Shown here: piece after piece, positions 9,673-22,641 of the stretch
Layout of the letters: each line of letters starts with the position of its first letter
How positions within the stretch are numbered: position 1 is the first letter of the stretch
From: Botrytis cinerea B05.10
Taxonomy: Eukaryota; Ascomycota; Leotiomycetes; Helotiales; Sclerotiniaceae
Assembly (NCBI RefSeq): GCF_000143535.2
Contig: NC_037326.1
Span: forward strand, 124,001-188,000
Length of the DNA: 64,000 nt
Reading direction: 5' to 3'
Program-made: the position numbers and the translations under genes
Notes under the pieces: generated by a model
What the model was told of the DNA's origin: nothing
Databases searched by the model: none
What the model saw: the letters and a program-made list of their open reading frames with translations, nothing else

Positions 9673-11424
9673 TGTTACGGAATGTCAATATAGGACCAAT
9701 ATCGGGCCGATCATTTATTCGATATAGAATTTTCACATTATATATAGCTTCACTTTAAAAAGGATTAAAAGGAATTAATAAAAAGTCTTATATTCTTTTA
9801 AATCCTATTATATATTAATCATTATTTTGTATTAACTTTAACAATTCTTTTTATTTAACCTTTTTAGAGTAAACTGTTAATTAGTTTTCGGGAATAGTTT
9901 TAAAAAAGCTTCGAAAGCTTTAAAACTCTTTTAAATTGTAATATGTCTATAATATATTATTAGTATATGAGCAATAATATTTAAATTATTGAAATAACCT
10001 TTATTTTTATAAGATTGAATTAAAAGAATATTAAAAAAGAAAGTTTTTATAAATCGAACTCTTCAAAAATGCTTATAAAGTATTCTTACAATATATTTTC
10101 GATATTCTTTTGAAATAAAATAAAAGAATAAAAGTTAGAAAAGGAAGGGAAAATATTGAAAAGAAGAATCTCTCTTTTGAAAAGCGAACTTTATTCTAGA
10201 TAATACTTGCAAGATGCTAGCAATGCATTTAAATTTTATTATTGAGATAATAATATTTCTATATAATGCCTCAGGCCTTTTATATAAAAAAAAACCTAAC
10301 TAATTATTATATAACCAATTAGAATCTATTAGTGAAAGCTAATTACAAACAATTGATATTATATCGAATAGCTTATATTTAATAAAAAATAAAAACAATA
10401 TTTATATTAAAGTTATTCATTTAGAAATACAAATAGATTATTTTATAGGATTTCAGATCTTTCAAGTATTCTCTATATTTTATAAGATTTCAGAATTTCT
10501 TTTAGATTTTGAGGATTCAGTAGAAAGTTAATAAAGCTCCGCATTTTATAGGATTTTATAAAATTCTTTATATTTTATAAGATTTTATAGGATTTTCTGT
10601 ATTTTATAAGATTTTATAGAATTCTTTATATTTTATAGAATTTTATAAAATTTTATATATTTTATATATTTTATAGGATTTCAGAATTTCTTTTAGATTT
10701 TGAGAACTCAACAAAAAGCTAATAGAGTTTTACATTTTATAGGATTTTATGAGATTTTCAGGATTTCTATATCCAATTAATTTAATATTAATAAAATATT
10801 ATCAATTCTTAATTTTTTCAGATTTTCAAATTTTCAAAACTTTCAAGCCTTTAAATTTTCAAGTTTTTATAATTTTCGAAAGTAAAAGCTGAAAAGGAAA
10901 AGGTAGTTTTATTAAATATAAATTACTACTTTATCGAAAGCGAATTAATATTAATAGAATAAAAAAAAGGAAATAATTATTTTCCGAATTTTCGAATTTT
11001 GAAGATTTTAAAGATTTTAAAGGGTTTAGTTCTTAATATTCTTATGTTACAATATAATTCTTAGAATTATAAAAAGCTGAATTTTATAAAATAAGAATGT
11101 AAATATTATAATAAGCTTATTGTTATAAAAGTTAATAAAACTTTAATAGTATATTAATATAGTAAAGGGAATTTATTGAATAAGTTTTAAAACTTTTGAA
11201 TTCTTTATAATACTTATGACTTTTGGAAATGAAAGTTTTAAAAGAAAGAGTTCTATTATAGAATATCAATATAGGACTGATATCGGGCCAATCATTTATT
11301 CGATATAGAGTTTTCACATTATATATAGCTTCACTCTAAAAAGAATTGAAAGGAATCAATGAAAAGTCTTATATTCTTTTGGATTCTATTATACACTAGT
11401 CGTCACCTTGCATTGACTCTAACA
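9673..11424. mobile_element. Short gene-less LTR element, copy 1 (TRIM/LARD-like)
   Basis: Direct repeats of 171 bp at 9673-9843 and 11254-11424 bound a 1.4-kb interior. An exact 5-bp duplication TATTT flanks it (9668-9672 and 11425-11429). The left LTR starts TGTTACGG while the right one starts TATTATAG, i.e. G-to-A changes since insertion. The interior has no gag/pol, only a degenerate minisatellite of ATTTTATAGG-like units (about 10440-10760), so it must have been moved by another element's enzymes. A second copy is at 41648-43398. Confidence 0.9.
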
Positions 11425-11429
11425 TATTT

Positions 11430-13230
11430 TATATTCAATAATTTAACTCTAACATTTTTATATTTTTATATTCTTATTTCTATTTTTCAAATTCTTACTT
11501 TTTCTTATCTTTTAAATATTATTTTCTAATTATCATTCTTTAATTTCCATTTTCTAACTCTTATTCTCTAATTCTTATACGATTAATTAGAAAAGGTTTT
11601 ATAAATCTATAAACATAAAAATGATCTATTATATAGATATATAATGATTCAATCTCGAAGATTTTCTTCAACTCTTTGTATTTGATTCTTTCTCTTTAAT
11701 TCAAAGAACTATTCTCTTTATTTTAGATTTTCTATTACTTCATTTTTATTCTTATCTTTATTCATCTTTTCAACTGTAAATGACTATCTCTAATAGCTAT
11801 ATAGTTGATTCGCTATATTCTTTAAATTCTAATAATATTTATATAGATATTAATACAGCTTCCGATAAATAATAATAGTTAATAATAGAGACAGGTAATC
11901 TCTAAAACTAAGTCTTTTTATATTTCAATTCTTTATTAATATTAGTATAAAAAAACTTCATTACTTATAAGAGTTTAGGCCCCGGCTTATCGCACACTAA
12001 GCGAAAACACAGTAAAAACCTTCATTTATTCAACTTTTTAACTATATGAAATTAAGATATGAGAGTAAATTATTTCTGTATTTTAGAGTATGAAAGTAAT
12101 TAAATGACATTTGAGGGGTATGAGAGTAATTTGCTATATATATAAATAGTTTAAATACTCTAGTAGACTATTACATGATAATCTTAATAAAATTTGCGCG
12201 AATGAATTTTTCGATTAAACTCAACAGCTTTTGTAAATAATTATAAATCATTATTTTAATATATCTCTTTCAAAACTCAATGTCCTTATAAATAACTAAT
12301 TTAATTATATAATAATAAATGATTTATAATATTAAAAGATTTCTGAATAGAATTATTTCTAATTATATTACAAAATAGAGATATCGATATCTTGATTTCA
12401 ATTGAATATTAATATTTTTTATTTTATTTTGAATAAGATGAGTTTTAGTGAGAAAAGGGCCATTCGCGTAAAGTTAATACTTAGTACTATATATAGATAG
12501 ATTCTCTTTTAGTAAGAATCATATTGAAACTAAGTTCTATATGTTTTGATTTATAAATCCATTCAGACTAGTTACTTAATTTAAATCTAATATAAAATTT
12601 TATTCAAGTTTATTGTTTTTTTAAAATGATAACTTTTTCGAAATCAATAACTTCTTATTTGATTAACTCATATTCATTTATTTTTATTAATGAAATCATG
12701 ATAAACGTTTCGTCTATTATGAGAGCGAAATGCACGTGACTTTGAGATCACGTGCCATCAACATTTAGTATCTATAGCTTCTCTTCTATAGATCTAAAAT
12801 AATTATCAAATTTTCTATCTTTCAAATTGATTTCTGAAATTTGAATAACTCATTCAACCACTTCCCTCACCTTGTTATTATAATATAATGATTCATCTTA
12901 TTTTATTATATATAGTTACTTGCTTTAATACTAATATATGCAAAAGCTTTTCTTGTATGACCATTATCACCTTCTATTCTTTTACATTTTACAGAAATAT
13001 TGATTTCTTCGTTTTGAATATATCAAAAATCGCTTCCTTTAGAAATCAATATCGATTTGATTATCTATAGCTATTAATAGATAGATTTATAATACAATAC
13101 TTACTCTCTTGAAATTAGTCGCGGTGAGTATGATCTGATTTAGTTAGTATATAAAAGATGGAAATTTAGAAAACGCTTGTCGAAGACTAAAGTATCAATA
13201 ATAGCAAAGTATCTTTAAATAATTCATTTA
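11430..13230. other. AT-rich tract, no recognisable gene
   Basis: AT-rich DNA with short chance ORFs only. It contains a perfect palindromic pair of CACGTG boxes near 12732-12755. GC rises beyond about 13230. Confidence 0.6.
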
Positions 13231-13237
13231 AAGTAAG

Positions 13238-14016
13238 TCAAGCCATCATTAAATACATCGTGAGACCCCATAGACATGTATCTAATAATATAAACTTGTC
13301 AGCTGGCAGTTTCTGCAATCTGAAGTTCAGTAACTCACCATCAAGTCGCTCAAAAGGATCAGTCTTCATGATGGCTTCGTAGAGCCGCAAACATAGTATA
13401 TTCATTCGTTTTATCATAACCGGGTTGTACAATTGTGGACAAATCTGCTAGCGAAGCTCCATCATTTCCAATCTCAGTAAAGCTGCCTGTTTAGCTCACA
13501 AGATCAGAACTATGCGACCAGATATTGATCATGTTAATGTATGTACGAAACACAACTTGTGATATTACCATCGACCTCTCTGATGTAAACGAAGCATCGC
13601 GTCTATAATTATCCTTTAAACCACCATCTAGGTTTTAGCTTATGCCCTACATTGTAATGATCGCTCATTTAACCTGATTTTATTTGACTCGAACCTCGTC
13701 ATGTGACAGTGCACGCCAAAGCTCGCCATTAGCGATCAATGGCGATCAATACAACTATGTCATGTGGTGCACTTGCAGATCTGGGTCCCAGGTCACCGTC
13801 AAGGGAAAAAGCGACTCCTTCTCCATCCTTATTCCTACGAATCGGAAATGGAAAGAAAGAATACCGAACGTTCGACAATTTTGCCGCCAAAACTTCCCCA
13901 ATATATTCTTTGGTTTTTCGAACTGTCTCTTGAAGACCGTCCAGCAATCCCTCCTCTTCAGGATCAACCTGCACTTCTGTTCGAATACCACCCGGAGTCT
14001 TGTCATAGTATTCCAT
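13238..14016 (-). pseudogene. Gene debris, two protein-like minus frames
   Basis: Two minus-strand frames look protein-like: 14016-13729 (95 codons, charged and amphipathic, with an acidic EEEG patch) and 13432-13238 (64 codons). Between them are stops in all frames, and no splice pair restores a long frame. Other ORFs across the same DNA are shadows. I recognise no family; this may be a truncated or decayed gene. Confidence 0.3.
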
Positions 14017-14099
14017 TGAAAGAGGCTGGCATTTCTGTCACATAATAAATCTACGAAGCCATCGATTTGTATCGTTCTCATGTGGCAAGTGCAATCCGA

Positions 14100-16280
14100 T
14101 TTTCTTGTACCATTAGAGACTGTTTTTACTGTTTTCCTTGAACTAGCAATACAATATAGTATTTGTTGTTTTATTCCATGACTTTGCGTTGCCTATTTGT
14201 GTAACAAAATCCCTACTCCACTCTCTCTACCTGCCAAAAACCCTACAAATCTCTCCATTTGAGTTTCATCCTCCCTTTCGTCATTAAGAGGTGCGAGTAC
14301 GAGAATGGAGTTAGCTTGGTGTTCCTTTGATTTTGGGGTACTTGACTAGTAATTGACGGATAACGTGGTATTTTGTATTGTGTATTTTGATGGAAGGGGA
14401 GAACAGAAATGGGAATAGAATAGTAATATTAATGTGTATAAATTTATTTGAATAATATCATTTATTCTTGAATAAAAGCTGTACTATCTCCTGATGACTT
14501 TATTGATTCCCAGTGATTCAAGCGCCGCAATCAGGTGATAAAGTCATATCATGTCCTAAGAAATCTTGTAATATAAATTGCTACCTTCTCATCTACGTCT
14601 TTCTCATGGATGTATTTTAAAGTACAAACTACAACTAATCACTTCCAACACAACCCAATTGAAGCCAAGAAAGGCCGAAAATTCACCCAAAACTCTAACG
14701 TATCTCGTTCAAGTACCCGCTACTCTCCCTTGTTTATAGGAGGATTAGAATACTTCAAAATCCTTTCGGCTTCAGTCTCCAATACTTGAATATTGAAGAT
14801 TGGCCTTGCTAATACTCCAGCACGGATGCTGTTTCATGTTTCATCTTCCAATCCTCATCAATACCAATGCCTTCACTTCAGAGAAAACTCTCACTATATA
14901 TCGAAATTTTTGAGTCGAGGGTCTATCAAATCTCAAGACGATGACATCCAAGGGAAAACTACCGAGGCTTGCTTAGAACATCGCAATGCATCTGCTGTTT
15001 ACTAAACAGTTGCAAATTGTTCTCCGACACATTACTTGTACTTAGCAAGTCAGTGATATGATTTGAGGCATCAACAACTTTAATACTACTGGCATTATTT
15101 TGACGCTTATTACTTAATATACTTTCCAACAATCGTCTCTTCATCTATATACATCTTATCCGGCCAAGTAGCCTAACTTTTTACCTCTACAGATGGCTTA
15201 TAAGTAATTTGGTCCAAGAAATTTATTACCACAGCTGTTCGCGCAAAGTGGAAATGCGAAACCATTGAAACCTCCCCTCTAACTACAGATTTTCAAGCAG
15301 TAACCATCATCTACCGCCACTACGTCTGCACTCCAAAAACGCTAGGTAATAGAGTGGAGTGTACACGAAATGTAATTTTAAATTATAAAGTGCTATAAAT
15401 AAGAGAAAGTACTGAGCCAAGAATGGCGAGATAGTAGGATAAAGTAGTATAAATCTATCTGACCAAAATGCGGGGATATGAGATGTGATTGTTGTTATGA
15501 ATAAGAAATAGTAATGCCTAGTATCATATTCAGATTATCTAGTTGTCTAAACTTTTGCTTTTTGTCTTCAAGATCACTTTAAACCCATCATGAGAGTGAA
15601 GAAAATATTGCAGGGAGTCAAAGTAATAACTGAGCACTCGAAAAGAGTGTGATGCGGCTCCCAAATTATTAGGTACGAAAGTTCAAAACACAAATAATGC
15701 GAACTTTCTACCTGTAACAGCTGCCTCGCAGCATTGAAACATTGAATACTGCTTAAGTCGTGGCAAGGTAAAAGTAGTAAATTACAATAGATGCTAGTGC
15801 AAAGAGGAACTGGGAAGACCTTGAAGCAGTTCATCTTCGTATTCCCAAACTAATCATATAGGGCGCTCTCTGTCTCTCGCCAACTCGCCTTATTTCTCTT
15901 CATTGAGCTTGTTGAGAGGAAGGAATAGACTAAATCATAATTTTCTAATTAAAATAGCTTCATCCAGATAAGTCACAATATCAGCACCAGAAATTTGGAA
16001 GTTATAGCTGCTAATTGACTAGAGTCGAAGATGGATAAGAGTTGTGAGACCATACTTATGATCTCATCAGGTTTGATTATTCCGTACAAGGAAATGAGAG
16101 ATATGTAATGATGACATCTCATTGAGTGATTTGTTGTAAGATTACCAAGAGCATATATGTATTGTCATGTGCCGGCGGTATTGCCATTTATATTTATTCA
16201 TTTACTAATGTCGCAACACGTCGATAAGATTGTCATCATATCATAATCATAAGAAAGAAAGTCTATTTATTTTGTAACTC
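14100..16280. other. Intergenic, no convincing gene
   Basis: Moderate-GC sequence with ORFs up to 86 codons (14793-15005, 15574-15834) lacking protein-like composition or splice structure. Nothing else recognised. Confidence 0.5.
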
Positions 16281-16401
16281 ATACTTGTGTCTGTCCCTCT
16301 ATCTATCTGTTTATTCAATTTAAGTTCATCATATGGCATAGCCCATAACCCAAAACCCATAAACCAAAGCCCAAAAAAGAAATCCATTTATTCATTTATC
16401 A

Positions 16402-18210
16402 TCATGTCCGACTTTTTTTCGCTCTCATTCCGTCACTCACTCTCGAGAGTATCGTCACCCCGCTGGCACTGTCCCTGTCACTCATATCGTCATTTTCTTG
16501 AGTATCGTAAATCTCACTCTCGATATCGCTGGCACTCTCCATCTCTTGAGACTTCGTTTCCTCTTCATCACTGTAATTGATATTGCGTCGGTGCTGTTTG
16601 GATTCACCATTGGGTTTGATTCCATCATCCTCTCCAGTCTTCTCTGCATCAGTCTTTCTCATCAAATCTCTATCCCTCTTCCACGTTCCCATTATACAAT
16701 CTCCTTCCTTCTGCGTCACCTCTCTCTTCTGCGTCACCTCTCTCTTCTGTGTCATTTCTCTCTTCTTCATTTCATTCTTTTTCTTCGTTTCATTCCTTTT
16801 CTTCGTTTCATTCTTTTTCTTCGTTTCATTCCTTTTCTTCATTTCTCTTCTTTCCGGTAGCCATGCCATTACTCTCTGTATCTGGAACTTCCCTTTATCC
16901 TTCAATTCCATGATTACCCACATTCTTTTTCCCAGTACCCATGCCCCCCAAATCAATAGTCCAAGAATGACTATCCCAGGAGACATCAAAAACAACGAAG
17001 AATCCAAAGAAAACAACTCTTCTCCGAGAGTTTCCCACCGAGTATCCGATCTCCTCATCGACCATTTATCTTTTCCTTCACCGATTAATGTATCACCATC
17101 ATTCTTCCCTCCCCTTACTCGAACATCAACTTCAAACATGTTACACCCCTCCCAAAATTGCCATTTCTTTTCCACCAACCCCGTCTCCACTCGTCCACCC
17201 AATCTTCTCCTCTCGGCCATCATCCAAACCCAATCACTGAATTTCTCCGGAAAAAGATTATCCACTACAAAATGTATAGCATTAACCCATCCCATCGTGG
17301 ACGTACTCCTTCTCATCCTCTCGTCTTCAGAGATAAGTTCGTAAGTCGAAAACCAAGGTTTGCGCTGCTCTTCCAATTCTTGATACGAATATGCCATCAA
17401 ATCCCGAGGACTAAGGTTCCCAATTCCTTCCTCTCGTAATGGGTAAGGTAATGGCGATCCATCATCTTCCCATGCAATCCGTCTTCGATTCAATTCATCC
17501 CTCAGTATCGTAGTCCACATCCTCCTCGACATCAACTCCCAACATTTCCAATCACCGAGCTTTTTGGCTCCAATGGTCCAGTTTCGACATGCTATATCGA
17601 TAGGCGAATTGCCGTACGTTTCTAACCAGGGTCCTGTGGTGATTTCCTCATGCTCCTCCTCCTCCTCCTCTATTCCTCCACCTCTCCCATGTTGTCTCTT
17701 TTTGTCCTTATCCCTGCCGTCGCTATTCTCGTCATGTAAGTAATAATTGAAAGACGTATAATGCTTTCTCCGATCTGATGATCCCAACACTTTCCATGCC
17801 AATCGCACAAGTTCGTATGCACGTCTCGCAGCCGCAAGTCGTGTTTCCATATCCCGATCATCAATATCCCGACCGCCATTTTCGGGCTTCCGATTTGTCA
17901 ATTTTCGGTAGTAGGCTGAGAGTTTATCGGGATGTAAGGCTAAGACATGCATTCGGTACGCATGTACGATTTGGGCATGGCTGGCTGTTGGCGCAATGTG
18001 TAGGTTTAGATAGTGGGGTGCGTTGCGGGCGGTGGTGGCAAGATTATTGGTGCATGGGATGGAGGTGTTGATTGGGTGTTCGGTGGTGAGGCGAAAATCG
18101 GTGGGTGATGAATAATGAAAGGAGGTGGATATTCGAGGAATATTAGCTATGATAAGGATGAGGTTGAGGATGCTGATGAGGATAAAAATGAGAATAAACT
18201 TTGAATTCAT
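16402..18210 (-). CDS. J-domain membrane protein (602 aa)
   Basis: Single-exon gene. A hydrophobic segment at residues 4-24 is a signal anchor or signal peptide. A J domain spans about 66-152 with the invariant HPD at 93-95 and a final helix of the type AYELVRLAWKVL; the insert after HPD is longer than usual. A second transmembrane segment lies at about 398-416. It is followed by a strongly basic stretch of five- to seven-residue repeats (KKRNET, KKKNET, TQKREV; about 447-492) and an acidic tail. J proteins stimulate Hsp70 ATPase through HPD, so this is probably an Hsp70 co-chaperone at the ER or another membrane. The substrate is unknown. It is divergent from the gene at 18910, about 700 bp away. 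Confidence 0.85.
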   Translation of the reverse strand: MNSKFILIFILISILNLILIIANIPRISTSFHYSSPTDFRLTTEHPINTSIPCTNNLATTARNAPHYLNLHIAPTASHAQIVHAYRMHVLALHPDKLSAYYRKLTNRKPENGGRDIDDRDMETRLAAARRAYELVRLAWKVLGSSDRRKHYTSFNYYLHDENSDGRDKDKKRQHGRGGGIEEEEEEHEEITTGPWLETYGNSPIDIACRNWTIGAKKLGDWKCWELMSRRMWTTILRDELNRRRIAWEDDGSPLPYPLREEGIGNLSPRDLMAYSYQELEEQRKPWFSTYELISEDERMRRSTSTMGWVNAIHFVVDNLFPEKFSDWVWMMAERRRLGGRVETGLVEKKWQFWEGCNMFEVDVRVRGGKNDGDTLIGEGKDKWSMRRSDTRWETLGEELFSLDSSLFLMSPGIVILGLLIWGAWVLGKRMWVIMELKDKGKFQIQRVMAWLPERREMKKRNETKKKNETKKRNETKKKNEMKKREMTQKREVTQKREVTQKEGDCIMGTWKRDRDLMRKTDAEKTGEDDGIKPNGESKQHRRNINYSDEEETKSQEMESASDIESEIYDTQENDDMSDRDSASGVTILSRVSDGMRAKKSRT

Positions 18211-18909
18211 TATAGAGTGAAGTGATAAAAATGCTGGATTGAATGACGCTTCGTTGGTTCTCTGAAGACTACTATTGTGATGACAGACTAGTTGATGGCT
18301 CGATGTGGTGCAAGCAGCGGAATTGATATGATGAACGGTCGGCTTGATGAACCTATGAAGCGATAGATTGATCTAACGACGCTACGCTGGCTCTATGAGG
18401 GCCACTGTCGTGAAGTATTTCTCGCTCCACTCTGGGGAACGAAGGCGTTGAGAAAGTGGTGAGAAGTCGATGATAGTATTTTGGTGCTTCCTGGGAACCA
18501 CTGTCGTGATGGCAGATTAGATGAATGGTTTTAAGTATTTCATTGATTCGATATGGTATCGTTGCAAAGTTCATTCATTCGTTTGATCTGTCTTTAAAGG
18601 ATAAGGAATCAGGAAAAGACAATTTCTCTCATTTGTTCTAGAAGAATTTATATGGATATAGAACAAAGAAAACACGAAACAATTGTTTCACATTGTCTTT
18701 CATCTTCATTTTTTTATCTTTTCATTCATCCGTTCATTCATCATCTCTAGTTCTATTAATACATCACCGTCAATTCATATCAACAACGACAATCACGGCG
18801 CGAAAGTGAAAACGAAAACGACAACGATAATGACAACAACAACGACAACAACAACAACAACAACGACAACGACAACGATAACGACAAAGACAACGACAAC
18901 AACAACGAC
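18211..18909. promoter_or_regulatory. Divergent intergenic region with degenerate repeats
   Basis: About 700 bp between two divergent genes, so it should carry both promoters. It contains three diverged copies of a short segment around CACTGTCGTGA (18250-18510) and, immediately before the downstream ATG, an (AAC/ACG)n microsatellite (18800-18905). Confidence 0.5.
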
Positions 18910-20448
18910 ATGCCTCGCCGACCTCATCGCCATCCTCAGAAACATTCTCTATTCATCAGATGGTTCATCAAACTCCTGAGACTCTTAGATTCAAATTTTC
19001 ATATTTTGATTGCTATTCTTGCAAGCGTTCTTCTCTACTTCATCCTGTCAAAATTACATACAATCTTTGATCATGCCCTTTACTATTACCATCATCCAGT
19101 TTCCTGTACTTGGGCTCTATTTGAGAGTGCAATCTTTCATCTTGGTCATCCATTGAAATTCCTCTCTTTGGTTTGGTTATTTATTTTCTCCTCCTCTAAT
19201 GCTTTTTCTTCCCCTCCTTTGACGGTTACAATGAACATGACGAATACAATGAATTATACTCTGCAACACCATACTCTAGAGTTTCCATATTCATATGATG
19301 GAAATCGAAAAAGTTGTCATTCTGATTCTCTTTTTAATTCCAATTCCAATTCCAATTCCGTTTTTGGTTCGGGTCTAGATCTTCCGGAGCTTTTGGGTGA
19401 GATCTTCACCAATTCTCTGGTTCCTACGACTTCAAGCTCGATCAAAACTCCAGGAGATCTCAAGAATGCAATCATAGAACTCAGAAAATTATCTATCAAT
19501 CAGACAACAACCCTTCCTCTTACAACAAGTCTTACCCCATTCATCGATTCCGTCATCGTCTTCGAAAAGTCTCTTTCCGCCCTTCAAGCTAGTGAATTGG
19601 CTTATCGTGAACTTTGGCTCCATACCATCTCGACTCTTTCAAATTCTTGGTCTGCTACTCTATCTAAAATCACCACTTCAATCATTACTTTCGAAAATTC
19701 ACTTAAATCTTATCAATCGATTCATTTTAAATTCCCTTACATCGATCCAATTACCGCATATCATCACAGCGCCACCGCAAGAGATATGCTGGGCGAAATC
19801 CAATTGGCGCATTGTGAGCAGATTGTTCGGACGAAAGATACGGTTATGGTATTTCGTAAATCAGGGTTTCGAGTGAAGAGAAACTTGTATCGGTTGAGAT
19901 CATCCATGGTGAGAATGAAGAAGTGGATTGAGATTCTCCAGGAAGATATGGACAAATTAAAGGTTGATAAAGAGAGATCGGAAAAGGAACAACTTCTAAA
20001 ACAGCAGACTGTCATTCACAGCATATTCAGTTATTTCAGAGGGCGAAATTATACGGGTATAATTAATGAAAAAAACCGTGAAGATGGAATATCACCTTTG
20101 GAAACGATCAAGAAAGAATTGAAGACTTTGGAAGGCCAAATGGAGGAGGAATTATTGCGAATGGACAAGCTTATGAAAGCTTGGGAGGCATTAAAAGGGA
20201 GAGAGAAAATGAGTTGTTGGTTTCCTGGCATTTTGACGGGGTGGGGGGAACGTGATGGTGGTGAAAGTCAAGGGATGTTGGGTGGACGAATTGGGGAGTT
20301 CAATCTTGGTTGGCCAATTGAATATGATGAGTGGAGTCGAGATTGGATCTTACAGGTTTGGAGGTGGTGTAATGAGAGAGGGAGATTTGTTAAGGGGGTT
20401 GAGGAGAGGAGGGACATTTACTTGGAGGGGATTCAGGGAAGGGAGTAA
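18910..20448 (+). CDS. Two-pass membrane protein with coiled coil (512 aa)
   Basis: Single-exon gene of unknown family. After a basic N-terminus there are two hydrophobic segments (about residues 28-50 and 82-102), then a mostly polar region. Residues about 330-410 are rich in Lys, Glu and Leu with heptad-like spacing, predicting a coiled coil. The C-terminus is Gly/Trp-rich. Several NxT/NxS sites follow the second membrane segment, compatible with a luminal or extracellular domain. The start is the first ATG of the open frame, directly after an AC-rich microsatellite. Divergent arrangement with the J-domain gene may mean shared regulation, but there is no direct evidence. Confidence 0.75.
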   Translation: MPRRPHRHPQKHSLFIRWFIKLLRLLDSNFHILIAILASVLLYFILSKLHTIFDHALYYYHHPVSCTWALFESAIFHLGHPLKFLSLVWLFIFSSSNAFSSPPLTVTMNMTNTMNYTLQHHTLEFPYSYDGNRKSCHSDSLFNSNSNSNSVFGSGLDLPELLGEIFTNSLVPTTSSSIKTPGDLKNAIIELRKLSINQTTTLPLTTSLTPFIDSVIVFEKSLSALQASELAYRELWLHTISTLSNSWSATLSKITTSIITFENSLKSYQSIHFKFPYIDPITAYHHSATARDMLGEIQLAHCEQIVRTKDTVMVFRKSGFRVKRNLYRLRSSMVRMKKWIEILQEDMDKLKVDKERSEKEQLLKQQTVIHSIFSYFRGRNYTGIINEKNREDGISPLETIKKELKTLEGQMEEELLRMDKLMKAWEALKGREKMSCWFPGILTGWGERDGGESQGMLGGRIGEFNLGWPIEYDEWSRDWILQVWRWCNERGRFVKGVEERRDIYLEGIQGRE

Positions 20449-22640
20449 ATGGGAGACAAAGGACGGGGGGCGGATGACGCGCAGTGCTGGCAATGACTGG
20501 GGTGGGGATTACAAAACAGCCTTTCGTGATTGAACAGTTTGGGTTAGTAATTGGTTAGAAACTCTTATGGGGATATGGATGGAAGATCGTTAGACAGGTA
20601 TTTTGGCCAATATGGTTGAGACTTCGCTTTCAAAACCCTAAATTAAGTATCAAGTTCCCGAAATGAAGACTCAACTTGACACAATACCTTTAAGAATTCT
20701 TCGCAAGGCCTCGTGATGATGTTATGAGTCTGTGATACTATTATATTCTCAGCGGATAGCTATTGGTGAAGATCTTTGTCGCCCCCGTATTAGACGGTCT
20801 GAGGCAGTGAGTTTAAGAAGACTTGCAGCTCCCCAGCCATTGCGAAAGCTGGGAACGAGACACGAGAGATAAGATATGAATGAAAAAGAGTAAGTGATGA
20901 GAGGTGAGTGGGTGCAAGAGATGAATAGAAGAGAAAAGCAAAAAAAAGAAAGAGAATTAGAAATATTTGTGTGGAATATTTAGAAGAGATAGCCAAAGAT
21001 AATAGGTGTAGAGAATGAACAGTAACGGATAAGAAATAGGGATGGGGATGAGTGACTAGGAACGAGAGAATTAGCTTTACAAGAAATCATAAAGGGATAT
21101 ACTTGACTTGTAGTAAAGACACAATTTCTGTTTTCGCTCACTCAACGTCAATTGACTAATTTTCGGCTAATTGACCTTACAGTCAACCACTCCAAGTGGT
21201 TCGTAGTATCAACTTCAATATACAGCAACTTCAATACAATCGATTTTTTCAATAATCAATATTAATTTAGTTATGTAATTAGTTTCGTATTTGAATATGT
21301 CATAATTACCTCGACATAAATATTAATTTCTTTAAATTACATTATTTAAAGTTTTTAATAATTGAATATTAAAGTCATATTATTAATCTTAAAATCAAAG
21401 TTTATACAACATTAGAATTGTTATATAATAATTGTATAAACATCTACTTTTCTTAATTCAAAAACGCAATTCAATTATTCAAAATATCAATTTTATAATA
21501 ATTATGAATGGAGGATATCTAAATAATAAATTTTGATATAAATCAAAAAGATAATTAAAGATTAGAATTCAATGTAAGATTTATTATTGAGAAAATCGAT
21601 CATATCAAAATTAATACTATTAAGGGCTCGTTCAGATCGTTTTTTTAATTTGTTAATTAATAATTTAGCTTAAATTTTATAAATCTATAAAATATAAAAT
21701 AATAAACATTAACAAATGTTATTAAATAATAATAAAAATTATACTACAGAATTAACAAGGCTTAGTAAGATTGTTATACAAATTCTAAAATTTATAGATT
21801 TACATTTGATAGTTTTTTATAGTTTAATATAAGTATTCAGTAAATCACTTTTTTTTTTAATTTTATTATTAATATAAATTGTTGAGTAATATTTGTATTT
21901 AGTAAATGTTCATTTAGATTTATATTGTTAATAAATATAGCTTTATATTATCTAAAAAATGGATCCGAGCCGGCCCTAACTATCTTAAGGTGATTGTTAG
22001 AATTTTTTTAATAGCTCATAAGTAGATAGTATAGGAATATAGTATAATTTATTAAGAAGAGCTTATCTGTGAGGCCTAATGCCTAATATCGTTTGAATGT
22101 TTTTGAATGAGATCCTATTAGGGTTGAGATTCATTTTTGATAGTAATATCCAGCTACTCTAATAAAACCGCTATATATACTCCCTAAGAAGATACTATCC
22201 ACAAACCTATTGAAAGGGGTGATAAGTAGTAAATCAAAAGCCAGTCTGACCAATGAGCGATCTTGAAGGAAGTTAACGCACTGACCTTCAACCGATGAAT
22301 GATCTTACTAGGAAGTAGGATTAGAACGAGGAAAATTAAATAGTTCTGATCCTTCTCTTATATACAGTAAACCTATAAAGATTAATACTCAATAAAGAGA
22401 GCTAGTCCTCAAGGGAATAGGAGTGCTGTGAGTCGTAGTATTATTTCTATTTAAAAACATCTTTATATATAGTACTAATTTATACATTTATTCTACTTCT
22501 TTTAATTTAATTATTATATTAAATCTAGAGCTCTACATATAGAGAGATTCTTATTGAATGAGTTTTATTATAAATTCAAATAATAATAAGATACGTTTAA
22601 ACAAGTAATGAGAATATATAACGATTAAATATTAGATTCC
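20449..22640. other. Intergenic region passing into an AT-rich tract
   Basis: 20449-21200 is moderate-GC sequence with no convincing gene. From about 21200 it is AT-rich with no protein-like ORF. Confidence 0.55.
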
Positions 22641-22641
22641 T

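Noticed and set aside
8988..9758. 256-codon ORF of almost only Phe, Tyr, Ile, Leu
   Set aside because: It is the translation of a compound TATTTTC/TATATTT microsatellite; no real gene.
22200..22340. Possible tRNA-like or structured RNA segment
   Set aside because: No cloverleaf with conserved TTCRA loop and acceptor pairing could be drawn.
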